A stretch of DNA of 64,000 nt from Vulcanimicrobiota bacterium (GCA_027452165.1 DAIDGX010000024.1:186001-250000), one strand, 5' to 3'. Counted from the stretch's first letter, positions 48,220 through 56,519 are shown. The notes: a model not told the origin generated them from the letters alone. Made by a program: numbers and translations.

Positions 48220-49578
48220 CTACTTCCCGATACAAAAGCGCGCGAAGACGCCGGTCACGATGTCCTCCGCGGCAATATCTCCGCTGACGTGTCCGAGCGC
48301 GGCGAACGCGTTCTGAAGATCGCCCACGATCAAATCCATCGGCTGCCCGCTCGTTAGCGTCTCCCGTGCTGCGGCGAGCGACGCGAGCGCCGCATTGACG
48401 GCGTCGAACTCGCGCAGGCTTGCGAGATGCGGGCGTTCCAGGTCGGGCACGTCGCCGCCCCACCCGACGCGAGCGAGCTCGCTGCGCAACTCACGCAGCG
48501 TGGCGGCGTCTCGCACGGAGCCCAGTATGGCTCCCGCCACGTTTGCCTCGCGCGCTCCGGCATCGCCGAGATCGGCTTTGTTGAAGATAACGACGCGTGC
48601 ACGGTCGGACGTATCGTCGAGCAATGTTCGTGCTTCGGGTGAAAGCGGGCGTGACCCATCGAGCACCACGAGCGCAACCCGCGCGGCCGCGAGCGCGCGA
48701 TGCGTGCGTTCGATGCCCGCGGCTTCCAGGCGATCCGCATGTGCGCGAATGCCCGCGGTGTCAATGATGCGCACCCGCACGCCGTCGATCGTGATCGACT
48801 CCTCGATCGTATCGCGTGTGGTGCCGGCGATCTCACTCACGAGCGCCCGCTCTTCGCCGAGCAATGCGTTGAGTAGCGACGACTTCCCGGCGTTCGGCGG
48901 CCCTACGATCGCGACGGTGATACCGTCGCGGACGAGCCGTCCCACCTCGCCATCATGTCGCAACGCCTCCAACTCCGCGATCGCGCTGCGCAACGCCGCA
49001 TCGACGCGCGCGCGATCGGGCTCTGGCACCTCTTCGGGGAAGTCGATCGCACCGCTGCACTCTTCGACGATCGCGGTGATGCCGTCGCGCAGCGCGCGCA
49101 CGCGCGTTGCAAGGCCACCGCCAAGGTTCGCGAGCGCCGCGCGTGCCGCCGAGCGCGTCTCCGCGTCGATCAGATCGGCCACGGCGGACGCCGCGTGTAC
49201 ATCGAGCTTGCCGTTCAAGAACGCGCGCTGGGTGAACTCGCCCGGCTCCGCCAGACGCGCGCCGAGCGCGAGCAATGCGCGCAGCACCTCCCGTGCAACG
49301 ACGGGTGATCCGTGCACGTGCAATTCGAGCGTGTCTTCGCCGGTGTAGCTATGCGGCGCGGGAGCAAAGAGCACGATCGCATCATCGAGCGCCACACCAC
49401 GCTCGTCCACGATCCGCGTATGATGCGCGTGGCGCGGACGCAGCCGAACCCCCGGCGCAACTCGTGCCGCCAACGCACGCACCTGTGCACCGCTTGCGCG
49501 CACGATCGCAATCGCGCCACGCCCCGGTGGCGTCGCGATCGCCGCGATCGTCTCACCCGTAACGCGCTCCTCTGTCAC
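48220..49578 (-). CDS. mnmE: tRNA modification GTPase MnmE
   Basis: A 452-aa protein. The N-terminal tetrahydrofolate-binding domain shows IAAIATPPGRGAIAIVRASG and GEFTQRAFLNGKLD. A helical domain encloses a G domain: G1 IVGPPNAGKSSLLNALLG, G2 GTTRDTIEE, G3 DTAGIR, G4 FNKADL. The C-terminus ends FARFCIGK, with the conserved C-x-GK motif. It works with MnmG on U34 of tRNA. GTG start at 49578 with GGAG just upstream. In the usual order it sits directly between khpB and mnmG; here accessory DNA lies on both sides. Confidence 0.96.
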   Translation of the reverse strand: MTEERVTGETIAAIATPPGRGAIAIVRASGAQVRALAARVAPGVRLRPRHAHHTRIVDERGVALDDAIVLFAPAPHSYTGEDTLELHVHGSPVVAREVLRALLALGARLAEPGEFTQRAFLNGKLDVHAASAVADLIDAETRSAARAALANLGGGLATRVRALRDGITAIVEECSGAIDFPEEVPEPDRARVDAALRSAIAELEALRHDGEVGRLVRDGITVAIVGPPNAGKSSLLNALLGEERALVSEIAGTTRDTIEESITIDGVRVRIIDTAGIRAHADRLEAAGIERTHRALAAARVALVVLDGSRPLSPEARTLLDDTSDRARVVIFNKADLGDAGAREANVAGAILGSVRDAATLRELRSELARVGWGGDVPDLERPHLASLREFDAVNAALASLAAARETLTSGQPMDLIVGDLQNAFAALGHVSGDIAAEDIVTGVFARFCIGK

Positions 49579-49621
49579 AGCACTCCGCGACCTCCAGTAC
49601 TCGACGCTTCGCTACCCGCGA

Positions 49622-49885
49622 TTACTGCCACTGCCAGGACCTTCGCGCCACGTTTGCTTCGACGATTTCCAAACAACGTTGCGAAAGGCGTGGCGGCTGA
49701 AACCCAGCGTCATCATGAACAGACGCGGCTTGCGGTGTTGCGACAGAGGCAATTCCACCACCGCCCAGCATGCCGGCGCCAGCGCCAACGCTCGGCGCAG
49801 TACCAGCGCCGCCGCCAAGGCCCATGTTCTTCATGAACACGGAGCCAATCCCGCTGCCCTTGCCGCCCATGAACATCTCAAACAA
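49622..49885 (-). CDS. Possible small glycine-rich protein (doubtful)
   Basis: An 87-aa open frame starting MFEMFMGGKGSGIGSVFMKN, with a Gly/Ala-rich middle and ending ANVARRSWQWQ. It could be a gene fragment beside the IS remnant; the reading has no family match I recognise, and its last codons overlap a degenerate match to the dispersed repeat. Apart from this frame, 49579-49899 shows no other convincing gene. Confidence 0.3.
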   Translation of the reverse strand: MFEMFMGGKGSGIGSVFMKNMGLGGGAGTAPSVGAGAGMLGGGGIASVATPQAASVHDDAGFQPPRLSQRCLEIVEANVARRSWQWQ

Positions 49886-49899
49886 CGCGCTCTTGAGGA

Positions 49900-50226
49900 A
49901 CGCTTGTTCAATGCCTGAGCGGTCGCGGACTACGCGGCGTCAAACTGGCCGAGAACGAGGTGTTCGCGTACATGGACTTCCTGAAAGCCCATCGCAAGCA
50001 GATCGCTTCGACAAAACCGCTCGAACCGATTAACGCCGAGATCAAGCGACGTACCGATGTCGTTGGCATCTTTCCGAACGATGGCGCAATCGTGCGTCTC
50101 GTCGGCGCGCTGCTGCTGGAACAGAATGATGAATGGCAGCTACAGCGGCGCTACATGCAGCTCGAAGGGCTCAGCGCCGTCAGCGATAATCAACCCGCCA
50201 AGCTCTCCGCCGTCATCAACGGCTGA
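49900..50226 (+). pseudogene. IS256-family transposase, C-terminal remnant
   Basis: This frame has a stop at 49894 and no proper start. It encodes LSGRGLRGVKLAENEVFAYM, then KAHRKQIASTKPLEPINAEI, IKRRTDVVGIFPNDGAIVRL and GALLLEQNDEWQLQRRYMQL. These are the hallmark C-terminal segments of IS256/mutator transposases, including the last catalytic Glu region around NPLERLN-x-EIKRR (here KPLEPINAEIKRR). The DDE core's first two acidic residues are missing. Ends at TGA 50226. Confidence 0.85.
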
Positions 50227-50397
50227 GCGCCACCCTCGCCGACTCACCGCTCGTACACCTCGCGAGCGACATGATCGCCGTCTATCTCTACATATGCTCG
50301 TATATGAGCACGCAACGCTCCTCGCGCCCGACCATTAAGCGCGCACATGCTCGCGGCTAGGACACGCGGGTTTCAACGAGGCGCACGACAGCACGTG

Positions 50398-50760
50398 CTA
50401 GAGCTTTAAGTCACGTTGAAAACAACCGTCGTAGATGATATCCGCGCCAAGAAATCGCCCAATATCCTTGGGATCGATTCTCTCATATCTGACCGCGAGC
50501 AGATCCTCGTACCACAACGATCCGTCCCGAGCTCGAACGACGTACCCGAGCACGTTTTTTTCTCCGCGCCTCTTGATGGCCCATATGTTGACGGCGGTAG
50601 AACCCCGACCACTGCCAAAGACATTGGAGGTTCCCAGGGCCGTCGTTGACCCGTCGCAATGCGCTCCCGGCGTGGGCCCGAGAATTCCAGGCCTCAAACG
50701 ATCATCGAGCTGCTGAAAAAGTGGTGCGATCGTGGCGAAAAGAGCGAAGGCTTGCAGCAT
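50398..50760 (-). CDS. Hypothetical two-cysteine protein, possibly secreted
   Basis: A 120-aa protein. MLQAFALFATIAPLFQQ is a weak signal-like start. The rest has PTPGAHCDGSTTALGTS, a central KNVLGYVVRARDGSLWYEDL and a terminal IIYDGCFQRDLKL. The C-x-GS, NVLGY-V and late Cys positions match the neighbours at 47291 and 47682. It lies between the two IS256 fragments, so it may have travelled with them. No function can be given. Confidence 0.5.
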   Translation of the reverse strand: MLQAFALFATIAPLFQQLDDRLRPGILGPTPGAHCDGSTTALGTSNVFGSGRGSTAVNIWAIKRRGEKNVLGYVVRARDGSLWYEDLLAVRYERIDPKDIGRFLGADIIYDGCFQRDLKL

Positions 50761-50874
50761 GTAACGAAACTATCCCTGCTCGGCAGTTGGCAATGCCCGG
50801 ATAAGCGTGTAGAACGGTCGTCCTGCTGCCCGTCGAGGTCGCAGGCGGCCATCGGGCCAACTCTTGTGATTGTA

Positions 50875-51330
50875 ATGAGTAAACGCAAGAGAAAGGACCC
50901 GATGACCATCCCGAACCTTACGCACGAGCAGCGCTTGGCCCTGGCCGACCTGCTTAGCAACAAAGACGTCGACGTGCTGCGCGAGATGCTCGCGACCGTG
51001 TACGACGCGGCCATCAAGGCGCAACTTGAGCAGCACATCGGCGTCGGACACTACGAGCGCGGCGACGAGCGGCAAGATCGCCGCAATGGCAGCAGGATCC
51101 GCGGTCTCAATACCCGAGCCGGAAGTATCGAGCTGGAGATCCCGCGCTCGCGCGAAACACCGTTTCGACCGACCGTCATCGAGCAGTTTCGGCGCAGCGA
51201 ACGAGCGTTGGTTTCGGTCATTCAAGAGGCATTCACCGGCGGTATCAGTACGCGCAAGATGGAGGACGTGCTTGCGGCGATGGGGGTAGAGCACCTGAGC
51301 AAGTCGCAGATCAGTGACGTAGTATGTCAC
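50875..51330 (+). pseudogene. IS256-family transposase, N-terminal remnant
   Basis: From ATG 50875 the frame reads MSKRKRKDPMTIPNLTHEQR, DVDVLREMLATVYDAAIKAQ, GVGHYERGDERQDRRNGSRI, GSIELEIPRSRETPFRPTVI and FTGGISTRKMEDVLAAMGVE, ending LSKSQISDV. This is the N-terminal third of an IS256/mutator transposase. After about 51326 homology stops and the frame runs on to 51438 as unrelated sequence; the whole DDE catalytic domain is missing. It lies downstream of a C-terminal fragment, so the two pieces are in the wrong order to be one interrupted gene. Confidence 0.85.
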
Positions 51331-51430
51331 CGGCATAGACCGCTCGGGAAAAACATCGCGGGCGTGCGGTTAAACAACGCCCTTAATCAATATTATGGGG
51401 CGCAGGATCGCCTCCAGCAATTCAGCTGCC

Positions 51431-51664
51431 ATGATTAGAGTTCTTCCCTTGCTAATCGAGGCAAATTTTGTGTGGTTGTGGCGCAACCGGATTTATGGGC
51501 CCATTTCCACGCTGTTCTTTGGATTGTGGGCGATCGCGATGCTCATTCAACCGCATAATCGCCTTGTGGTTTACTACATGGCGCCCATCGCTTTCTTTCT
51601 TGTGCTGATCGACACCGCGCGACTCTTCGCACGAGGCTTTGCGCCAAGAACGGGCTGGTGGTAA
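51431..51664 (+). CDS. Small hydrophobic membrane protein
   Basis: A 77-aa frame from ATG 51431: MIRVLPLLIEANFVWLWRNR, then two hydrophobic segments YGPISTLFFGLWAIAMLI and VVYYMAPIAFFLVLIDTA, and a basic tail. Starting inside the IS remnant's run-on frame and convergent with the next gene, it has no recognised family. Codon use and hydrophobic layout favour a real gene, but not strongly. Confidence 0.4.
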   Translation: MIRVLPLLIEANFVWLWRNRIYGPISTLFFGLWAIAMLIQPHNRLVVYYMAPIAFFLVLIDTARLFARGFAPRTGWW

Positions 51665-51667
51665 AGC

Positions 51668-53233
51668 CTACCGTAAGCTCCAATCCTGCGTCTGCGAGAA
51701 GTCGTAAAGCATGTTCGGGTGAAAGCCTCGGAGCGATGGATTGCGCGCAGCGAACTCGGTGACGTACACGAGGTTCACCACGGGAAGCTGCGCGCGCATG
51801 CGCGCCTGCATCGTTGCAAACGCGCGCGCTCGCGCTGCGGCGGTTCGGGCGCGCTGTTGCGCGTCGTAGGCCGCATCGTAACGCGCGTCGCACCAGCGTG
51901 CGAGGTTCGGCCCGTTCGGCGCGCGATTCACGCACGTCCACACCTCCGAAGCCTCGGGGTCGAGCCCGCCGATCCATCCGCCCACATCGATATCGAAACG
52001 CCCGCCGTAGTAGATCCCGCCCGCCGCGGCCGGCCCATACAGAAGGCTCGGCGCGTAGCCGCGTAATCGGGCGGGAATGCCCGCGCTCGTCAACTCGGCT
52101 TGCACCATCGTCGCGATCGTGCGCGTGGTCGCATCGGCGCCGTTGAACACGATGACGAGCGGCGTCATCGGGCCGTGTGCGGCGGCGAGCGCGCGCGCTT
52201 CTACCGGATCGTGCGCAATCGCCGGGATCGACGCGTCGTGCTCGGGGAACAGCGGCGGAATCTCCGTCGTCGCAACCTGGGCGTGTCCAAAAAATGCCGC
52301 GCGCGCGATCGCGCTAGTATCCACCGCCGCGGCGACCGCGCGGCGCACCCGCAGATCGCGCATTGCCCCGCGCTGCGTCTGCAACTCCAATTGATCGGTT
52401 TGGTTGCGCGGGATCGTCACCAGCGCGAGGCTGCGGTCAGCGCGCACCTCGGCTACTTGCGGATAGGTGATGTCGGCCAGGTCGATCGCATGCGCACGCA
52501 TCGCCACGAGCGCCGCGTTCTGATCGGGCATGATCTTCATCACGATGCGCTCGAGCTTGGGATGCTGCCACGAGTACGGGTTGCGTTCGAGCACCACGTC
52601 GTCGCCGCGTCTCCACGACGTCACGCGAAACGGGCCCGTGCCAAACGGATGCTGGTTCCATGCGGCGTGCATGAGATCGGTATCGCCGTGAAACGCATGC
52701 GCGGGCAGGATCCCGTAGATGTAATCCGACTCGGCGAAAAGTTCGCGTACCGCGCCCGCCCACGGCGATTTGAGACGGATGCGTACCGTGTATGGACCGG
52801 GGGTGGTGAGCGACGCGATGCGCTGATACGGCGCGATCTCGGTGACGGGATTGCGCGGATCGAGAATCGCGTGGTAGGTGAACGCCACATCCTTCGACGT
52901 GAACGCAACGCCGTCGGCGAACCGCACGCCGCGGCGCAGATGGTACGTGATCGTGAGCCCATCGCGCGAGATGCCGCCGTTTGCAAGCGTGGGAATCACG
53001 GTGACGAGCAGCGCCTTCGGCCGATCGTCGCGTCCGACCGCAACGAGCGGTTGGCAGTAGATTTGCGTGAGGTCGATCAGGCGCTGCGAGAACGCAAAGA
53101 GCGGGTTCAGCGTCCAGATGTCGCCGCGAAAGGCGAAGCGTACCACGCCCGGCGTGCCCCACCGCGCGCCGGCACGCGAGCATCCGGCAACGGCGAGAAC
53201 GAGAAGCGCGATCGCGACCTTACGAAGCAGCAC
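51668..53233 (-). CDS. ABC-type peptide-binding lipoprotein (SBP family 5), orphan
   Basis: A 521-aa protein if started at GTG 53233, which gives MLLRKVAIALLVLAVAGCSR, a lipoprotein signal with lipobox VAGC. ATG 53287 would add 18 residues overlapping the upstream gene further. Family features: FRGDIWTLNPLFAFSQRL, TYHLRRGVRFADGVAFTSKD, FGTGPFRVTSWRRGDD, VRRAVAAAVDTSAIARAAFF. It presumably delivers oligopeptides or similar ligands to an ABC importer, yet none is encoded nearby. Paralogue of 34217-35785; the segment TLANGGISRDGLTITYHLRR is identical in both. Confidence 0.87.
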   Translation of the reverse strand: MLLRKVAIALLVLAVAGCSRAGARWGTPGVVRFAFRGDIWTLNPLFAFSQRLIDLTQIYCQPLVAVGRDDRPKALLVTVIPTLANGGISRDGLTITYHLRRGVRFADGVAFTSKDVAFTYHAILDPRNPVTEIAPYQRIASLTTPGPYTVRIRLKSPWAGAVRELFAESDYIYGILPAHAFHGDTDLMHAAWNQHPFGTGPFRVTSWRRGDDVVLERNPYSWQHPKLERIVMKIMPDQNAALVAMRAHAIDLADITYPQVAEVRADRSLALVTIPRNQTDQLELQTQRGAMRDLRVRRAVAAAVDTSAIARAAFFGHAQVATTEIPPLFPEHDASIPAIAHDPVEARALAAAHGPMTPLVIVFNGADATTRTIATMVQAELTSAGIPARLRGYAPSLLYGPAAAGGIYYGGRFDIDVGGWIGGLDPEASEVWTCVNRAPNGPNLARWCDARYDAAYDAQQRARTAAARARAFATMQARMRAQLPVVNLVYVTEFAARNPSLRGFHPNMLYDFSQTQDWSLR

Positions 53234-53660
53234 CTTGGCGGAATCGTTCAACCGCCTCGGAGAGTCCTTGCGGATCATCGGTTCCAAGGGTCACGCGACC
53301 GCCGTCGAGCTTTTCGAACGCGACGCCCTGGAAGCCCGAGACGTTCCACAACCACCCGTGCCAGATCGTCCAGTGAATCCCGATCCCCTCGAGCAAGCTC
53401 GTCTGCGTCGGAGCGGCACGTGCGATCTCTCCGAGCGCCAGCGATCCGCCCGGGAATCCCCACCCGAACGACCAATGCACGCCCGCCTCATCGACTCCGG
53501 TGGTAAGGCGCCCGAAGATCGTAAACACGAGCGCCACGACGGCGACGCCGACGAGCGCGGCCGGCCCGCGCCAGAGGTCGGCATACAGATAGAACGCGAG
53601 GAGCGCGCCGCCCGCGAGATAGAGCCAGAGCGCGTGCTGCACATGACGATACGGTTGCAT
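53220..53660 (-). CDS. Two-helix membrane protein with bacterial PH-like domain
   Basis: A 146-aa protein. Two membrane helices lie at about 10-28 and 33-50 (LWLYLAGGALLAFYLYADLW, AALVGVAVVALVFTIFG). The rest is a soluble domain ending GWLWNVSGFQGVAFEKLDGG and VTLGTDDPQGLSEAVERF. That ending matches the bacterial pleckstrin-homology-like pattern where a G-x-x-A-V-x-v-x-L-x-dG-R-v-x-x-GT-ddP-x-x-L helix closes the barrel. Function is unknown. Its stop overlaps the start of the peptide-binding lipoprotein gene. Confidence 0.6.
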   Translation of the reverse strand: MQPYRHVQHALWLYLAGGALLAFYLYADLWRGPAALVGVAVVALVFTIFGRLTTGVDEAGVHWSFGWGFPGGSLALGEIARAAPTQTSLLEGIGIHWTIWHGWLWNVSGFQGVAFEKLDGGRVTLGTDDPQGLSEAVERFRQGAAS

Positions 53661-53713
53661 ACACGCGCTGCTACCACGAAAAACGGCGCCTGTTACAGCG
53701 CCGTTCGCGGTGT

Positions 53714-54379
53714 TTATGCCGGGTACACGACCAGGCGGCGTTCGGGCTCTTCGCCCTCGGACTCGGTGCGTACACGTTCGTCCTCGGAGAGGGTGATGTG
53801 GATGATCTTGCGCTCCGACGGTAGCATCGGCTCCAGACGCTGCGGCTTCTGGTCGCGGACGCAGCGCTCGAGCGTCGCATACGCGAGCTCTTTCAACTGG
53901 TCGGCGCGCCGGGCACGATAGCCCTCGGCGTCGATCGTGTAGTACTTACGGTTGCTGCGATTGCCCGCGTTGATCATGTTGTTGAAGATGAGGTTGATCG
54001 CTTCGAGCGTGTTGCCGTGACGGCCGATCAGCATCGCGAGATCGGGTCCGGTTACTTCGAGATACTCGCCCTCAGGTCGCGGGATGTAGTGAATCTCCGC
54101 GGGCTGGACGCCCATGCGTGCCAGCAGATCGGCGAGTAGATCGCGCGCGGGCTTGGCCGAATCCGGCAACGCGTGGCTGGTGTCGCTCGGCCCGCGATGC
54201 GGATGATATCCGCCACCGCCATATCCACCGCGTCGGCCATATCCACCGCCGCCACCACGGCGACCACCGCCGCCGCGACTCCCGCCGCCTTCGCGCGGCG
54301 CGCCGCCCTTGCCGGGAATCTGCCGGTCGCGAATGTTGGCCGGCTGTTCTTCGAATTCGAAATCGTCTTCGTACAGCAT
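53714..54379 (-). CDS. khpB: KhpB/Jag-type RNA-binding protein with RGG-like N-terminus
   Basis: A 221-aa protein. The C-terminal two-thirds hold a KH-II domain (ARDLLADLLARMGVQPAEIH, GPDLAMLIGRHGNTLEAINL) and an R3H domain (RADQLKELAYATLERCVRDQ, LPSERKIIHITLSEDERVRT), as in KhpB. Instead of the usual Jag_N domain, the first 65 residues are acidic and then Gly/Arg/Tyr-rich (GGSRGGGGRRGGGGGYGRRG), resembling an RGG box. KhpB binds RNA with KhpA and affects elongasome activity in Gram-positives. It immediately follows yidC. Confidence 0.88.
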   Translation of the reverse strand: MLYEDDFEFEEQPANIRDRQIPGKGGAPREGGGSRGGGGRRGGGGGYGRRGGYGGGGYHPHRGPSDTSHALPDSAKPARDLLADLLARMGVQPAEIHYIPRPEGEYLEVTGPDLAMLIGRHGNTLEAINLIFNNMINAGNRSNRKYYTIDAEGYRARRADQLKELAYATLERCVRDQKPQRLEPMLPSERKIIHITLSEDERVRTESEGEEPERRLVVYPA

Positions 54380-55230
54380 TACGATTGAGCGCCTTTCGTC
54401 TTTTTCTTCACCTTGTAGGTCTTCGCCACGCCGTTTGCCTTCGGCAGTTTTTTCTTCGCCGGCTTTGGCTCGTCGTCGGGCACGTTCTCGACGATTGCGT
54501 GTTCGCTATCGATCGCCGAAAGCGGCGTATGATAGCGGCGCAACAGATAGAACTGTTGACCCATCGTGAAGAGGTTGTAGGAAAGCCAGTACAACACCAT
54601 CGCCGACGGCCACTGCGCACGGAAACCGAAGAAGCCGATCATCACGGGCGAGAGCACTTGCATCATCTTGAGCTGCTGCGCTTGCGCCGGATCGGTGGGC
54701 GGCATGGTGGTAAAACGCATCGAGATGTACTGTGAGACCATATAGATCAAGATCAACAGCACGTCGGGTTGTGCGAGACTCGATGCAAAGAACGGAACGT
54801 TGAACAGGTGGAAGGTGTGCGCCGAAATCACCGACCCGATCCACAAAAACGGCACGTTGAAGATCTCTTTGTGCGAGATAACGGCCCAATAGACGCTAAA
54901 AAGAATCGGCAGTTGAATGAGCGTGGGCCAGCAACCGGAGAGCGGGTTGACCCCTTCGCTCTTGTAGAGCGCCATCGTTTCCGCTTGCATTTTTTGCGGA
55001 TCGCTCTTGTAGCGCTCTTGCAGCTTTTTGATCTTCGGCGCAATCTTCTGCATGCCGAGCATCGATTTGAACTGCGCGGTGTTGAGCTTCCAGAACGTGA
55101 GGCGAATCAAGCCTGCCAAGATGACGAGCGCGAGGCCCGCGTTGTGCACCACGCTGGTGATGCGAAGGATGGCCCACGAGAGCGCGTTGACGATCGGGTC
55201 GAGCCAGCTAGCGGCGATTACGAGGTGCAA
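54379..55230 (-). CDS. yidC: Membrane protein insertase YidC
   Basis: A 283-aa Oxa1/YidC protein of the short type without the large periplasmic domain. It has LGMQKIAPKIKKLQERYKSD in the cytoplasmic loop, GVNPLSGCWPTLIQLPILFS with the following helices, and about five membrane helices in all. The C-terminal tail is strongly basic (KKKLPKANGVAKTYKVKKKT), suited to ribosome binding. It inserts membrane proteins alone or with Sec. 10 bases separate it from yidD. Confidence 0.95.
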   Translation of the reverse strand: MHLVIAASWLDPIVNALSWAILRITSVVHNAGLALVILAGLIRLTFWKLNTAQFKSMLGMQKIAPKIKKLQERYKSDPQKMQAETMALYKSEGVNPLSGCWPTLIQLPILFSVYWAVISHKEIFNVPFLWIGSVISAHTFHLFNVPFFASSLAQPDVLLILIYMVSQYISMRFTTMPPTDPAQAQQLKMMQVLSPVMIGFFGFRAQWPSAMVLYWLSYNLFTMGQQFYLLRRYHTPLSAIDSEHAIVENVPDDEPKPAKKKLPKANGVAKTYKVKKKTKGAQS

Positions 55231-55240
55231 CGGTTACCTT

Positions 55241-55468
55241 TCAGCGATGTGGTGTCGGCTCGGGAACGAGATCGACGCCGCCGGGATGCCCGGGGTGGCA
55301 ACGAACGAGCCGGGCGAGCGCAAGCCATCCGCCGCGAACCGCCCCGTGTTTCTCGATCGATTCGAGCGCGTACTGCGAGCAGCTCGGGTAAAACCGGCAA
55401 TGCGGCCCGAGCAGCGGGGAGATCGTCTTCTGATAAAGACGAATCGGCAGCGTGAGGAGAACGCGCAT
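55241..55468 (-). CDS. yidD: Membrane protein insertion efficiency factor YidD
   Basis: A 75-aa protein with the near-invariant core [20 protein letters not shown] and [20 protein letters not shown], then [12 protein letters not shown]. An N-terminal amphipathic helix associates with the membrane. It lies in its usual place between rnpA (6-base gap) and yidC. Confidence 0.95.
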   Translation of the reverse strand: MRVLLTLPIRLYQKTISPLLGPHCRFYPSCSQYALESIEKHGAVRGGWLALARLVRCHPGHPGGVDLVPEPTPHR

Positions 55469-55474
55469 CGTGCC

Positions 55475-55792
55475 CTACCCGAGCGCCCGCTCGAGTTCGT
55501 GCCGCAGATCCGCAAAACTCGCCTCGGCGGCCGACGGCCGCGCGATCACGAGCACGCGCATGCGGCGCCCCGCGAGCGCCTGCTGTAAAATCGCCGCCAC
55601 GCGGCGGCGAACGAGATTCCGGATCACCGCCTTGCCCACGGGCTTACCCACCGTGATGCCGGCGACAGCCATGCGATCGCGCTCGAGTGCGTCGGCGCGA
55701 AAGACCGTCAGCGCAGGCGACGCGATCCGCCGCCCGCGCTGACGCAGGCGGGCAAAGTCCGCACTACGGCGCAGGCTGGCGAACGAACGCAT
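55475..55792 (-). CDS. rnpA: Ribonuclease P protein component
   Basis: A 105-aa basic protein from ATG 55792 (MRSFASLRRSADFARLRQRG). The signature motif is VGKAVIRNLVRRRVAAILQQ, matching the family's K-x-x-x-RN-x-x-[KR]R. It binds the catalytic RNase P RNA (not in this window) for tRNA 5' maturation. A longer frame reaches into rpmH and is not needed. It lies 1 base from the rpmH stop. Confidence 0.93.
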   Translation of the reverse strand: MRSFASLRRSADFARLRQRGRRIASPALTVFRADALERDRMAVAGITVGKPVGKAVIRNLVRRRVAAILQQALAGRRMRVLVIARPSAAEASFADLRHELERALG

Positions 55793-55793
55793 C

Positions 55794-55928
55794 TCAGGCG
55801 CTGAGGCGGTGACGGCCCTTCTTGCGCCGGCGCGCAAGTACGGCGCGCCCGTTTTTCGTGCTCATGCGCTCGAGAAATCCATGCACGCGCTTACGGCGGC
55901 GGTTGTGCGGCTGGAACGTCCGCTTCAT
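55794..55928 (-). CDS. rpmH: Ribosomal protein L34
   Basis: A 44-aa protein [20 protein letters not shown] continuing [20 protein letters not shown], the standard L34. ATG 55928 is preceded by AGGAGAG. It is the first gene of rpmH-rnpA-yidD-yidC-khpB. The transcript starts at the promoter at 55988-56017 and passes an intrinsic terminator in the leader. Confidence 0.97.
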   Translation of the reverse strand: MKRTFQPHNRRRKRVHGFLERMSTKNGRAVLARRRKKGRHRLSA

Positions 55929-55950
55929 AACTAGCTCAACTCTCCTAGGT

Positions 55951-55975
55951 AAAAATGGCCGCCAAACCTGGCGGC
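55951..55975 (-). terminator. Intrinsic terminator inside the rpmH leader (candidate attenuator)
   Basis: On the minus strand GCCGCCA (55975-55969 side) pairs with TGGCGGC (to 55958) around a GGTT loop, followed by CA and five T (55955-55951). It lies between the predicted start site (about 55981) and the rpmH ribosome-binding site. The gene on the other side of the promoter runs in the opposite direction, so this hairpin does not end an upstream minus-strand gene. Confidence 0.75.
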
Positions 55976-55987
55976 GCACAGCGCTTT

Positions 55988-56017
55988 AGTATAGGGGTCG
56001 GGCCACCCCCGCGTCAA
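55988..56017 (-). promoter_or_regulatory. Sigma70-type promoter of the rpmH operon
   Basis: TTGACG (56017-56012), an 18-base spacer and TATACT (55993-55988) on the minus strand. This is the strongest promoter match noticed in the window, fitting a ribosomal protein operon beside the origin. Confidence 0.85.
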
Positions 56018-56073
56018 GGCGAAATGCAGCCGGGAGGGGGAACCGGTTACGCTCCACCGTATGCTCGCTCGCT

Positions 56074-56517
56074 ATGAACGCATCTCAACGGTTCGGACCA
56101 TACCTCGCGGCGGCGCTCCTTGCCGCCCTGGGCCTCGCCCGCTGCGGTGGCGCGGCCACCTCGGCCCCGGCCGGATGCCCAACCTTGATGCCCGGCGCCG
56201 GGACACCCACGATCCCGCCCGCGCTCGTCTACCCGATCCCGGGGGCCACCGGCGTCCCCGACGGCAACTTCACCTTGGTGGCCGCCTACGTGCCGCCCGG
56301 GGGAACCATCGCCCTCTCGAGCGGAGCGGCCCTGGCTGCGGCAGCCGTGCCGAGTCCACTGCCCTCGCCCTACGCCTCCCCCGCGCCGAACGCCACGGCG
56401 ATGAGCGGATTCGCCGTCGGCGCGCTCGCACCGAGTACCAGTTTTACCGTAGCGCTCAGCGTTCCAGGCGCCTGCCCGGCGACCGTCCAGCTCGGCCAAT
56501 TTACGACCCATTCGTGA
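56074..56517 (+). CDS. Small secreted protein with Ig-like beta domain
   Basis: A 147-aa protein, MNASQRFGPYLAAALLAALG then LARCGG, a signal peptide with a possible lipobox-like LARC. The mature part is Pro/Ala/Gly-rich with a repeated beta pattern (GATGVPDGNFTLVAAYVPPG and SFTVALSVPGACPATVQLG), like a bacterial Ig-like domain. It sits between the rpmH promoter and the first DnaA-box cluster. Function is unknown. Confidence 0.55.
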   Translation: MNASQRFGPYLAAALLAALGLARCGGAATSAPAGCPTLMPGAGTPTIPPALVYPIPGATGVPDGNFTLVAAYVPPGGTIALSSGAALAAAAVPSPLPSPYASPAPNATAMSGFAVGALAPSTSFTVALSVPGACPATVQLGQFTTHS

Positions 56518-56519
56518 GG

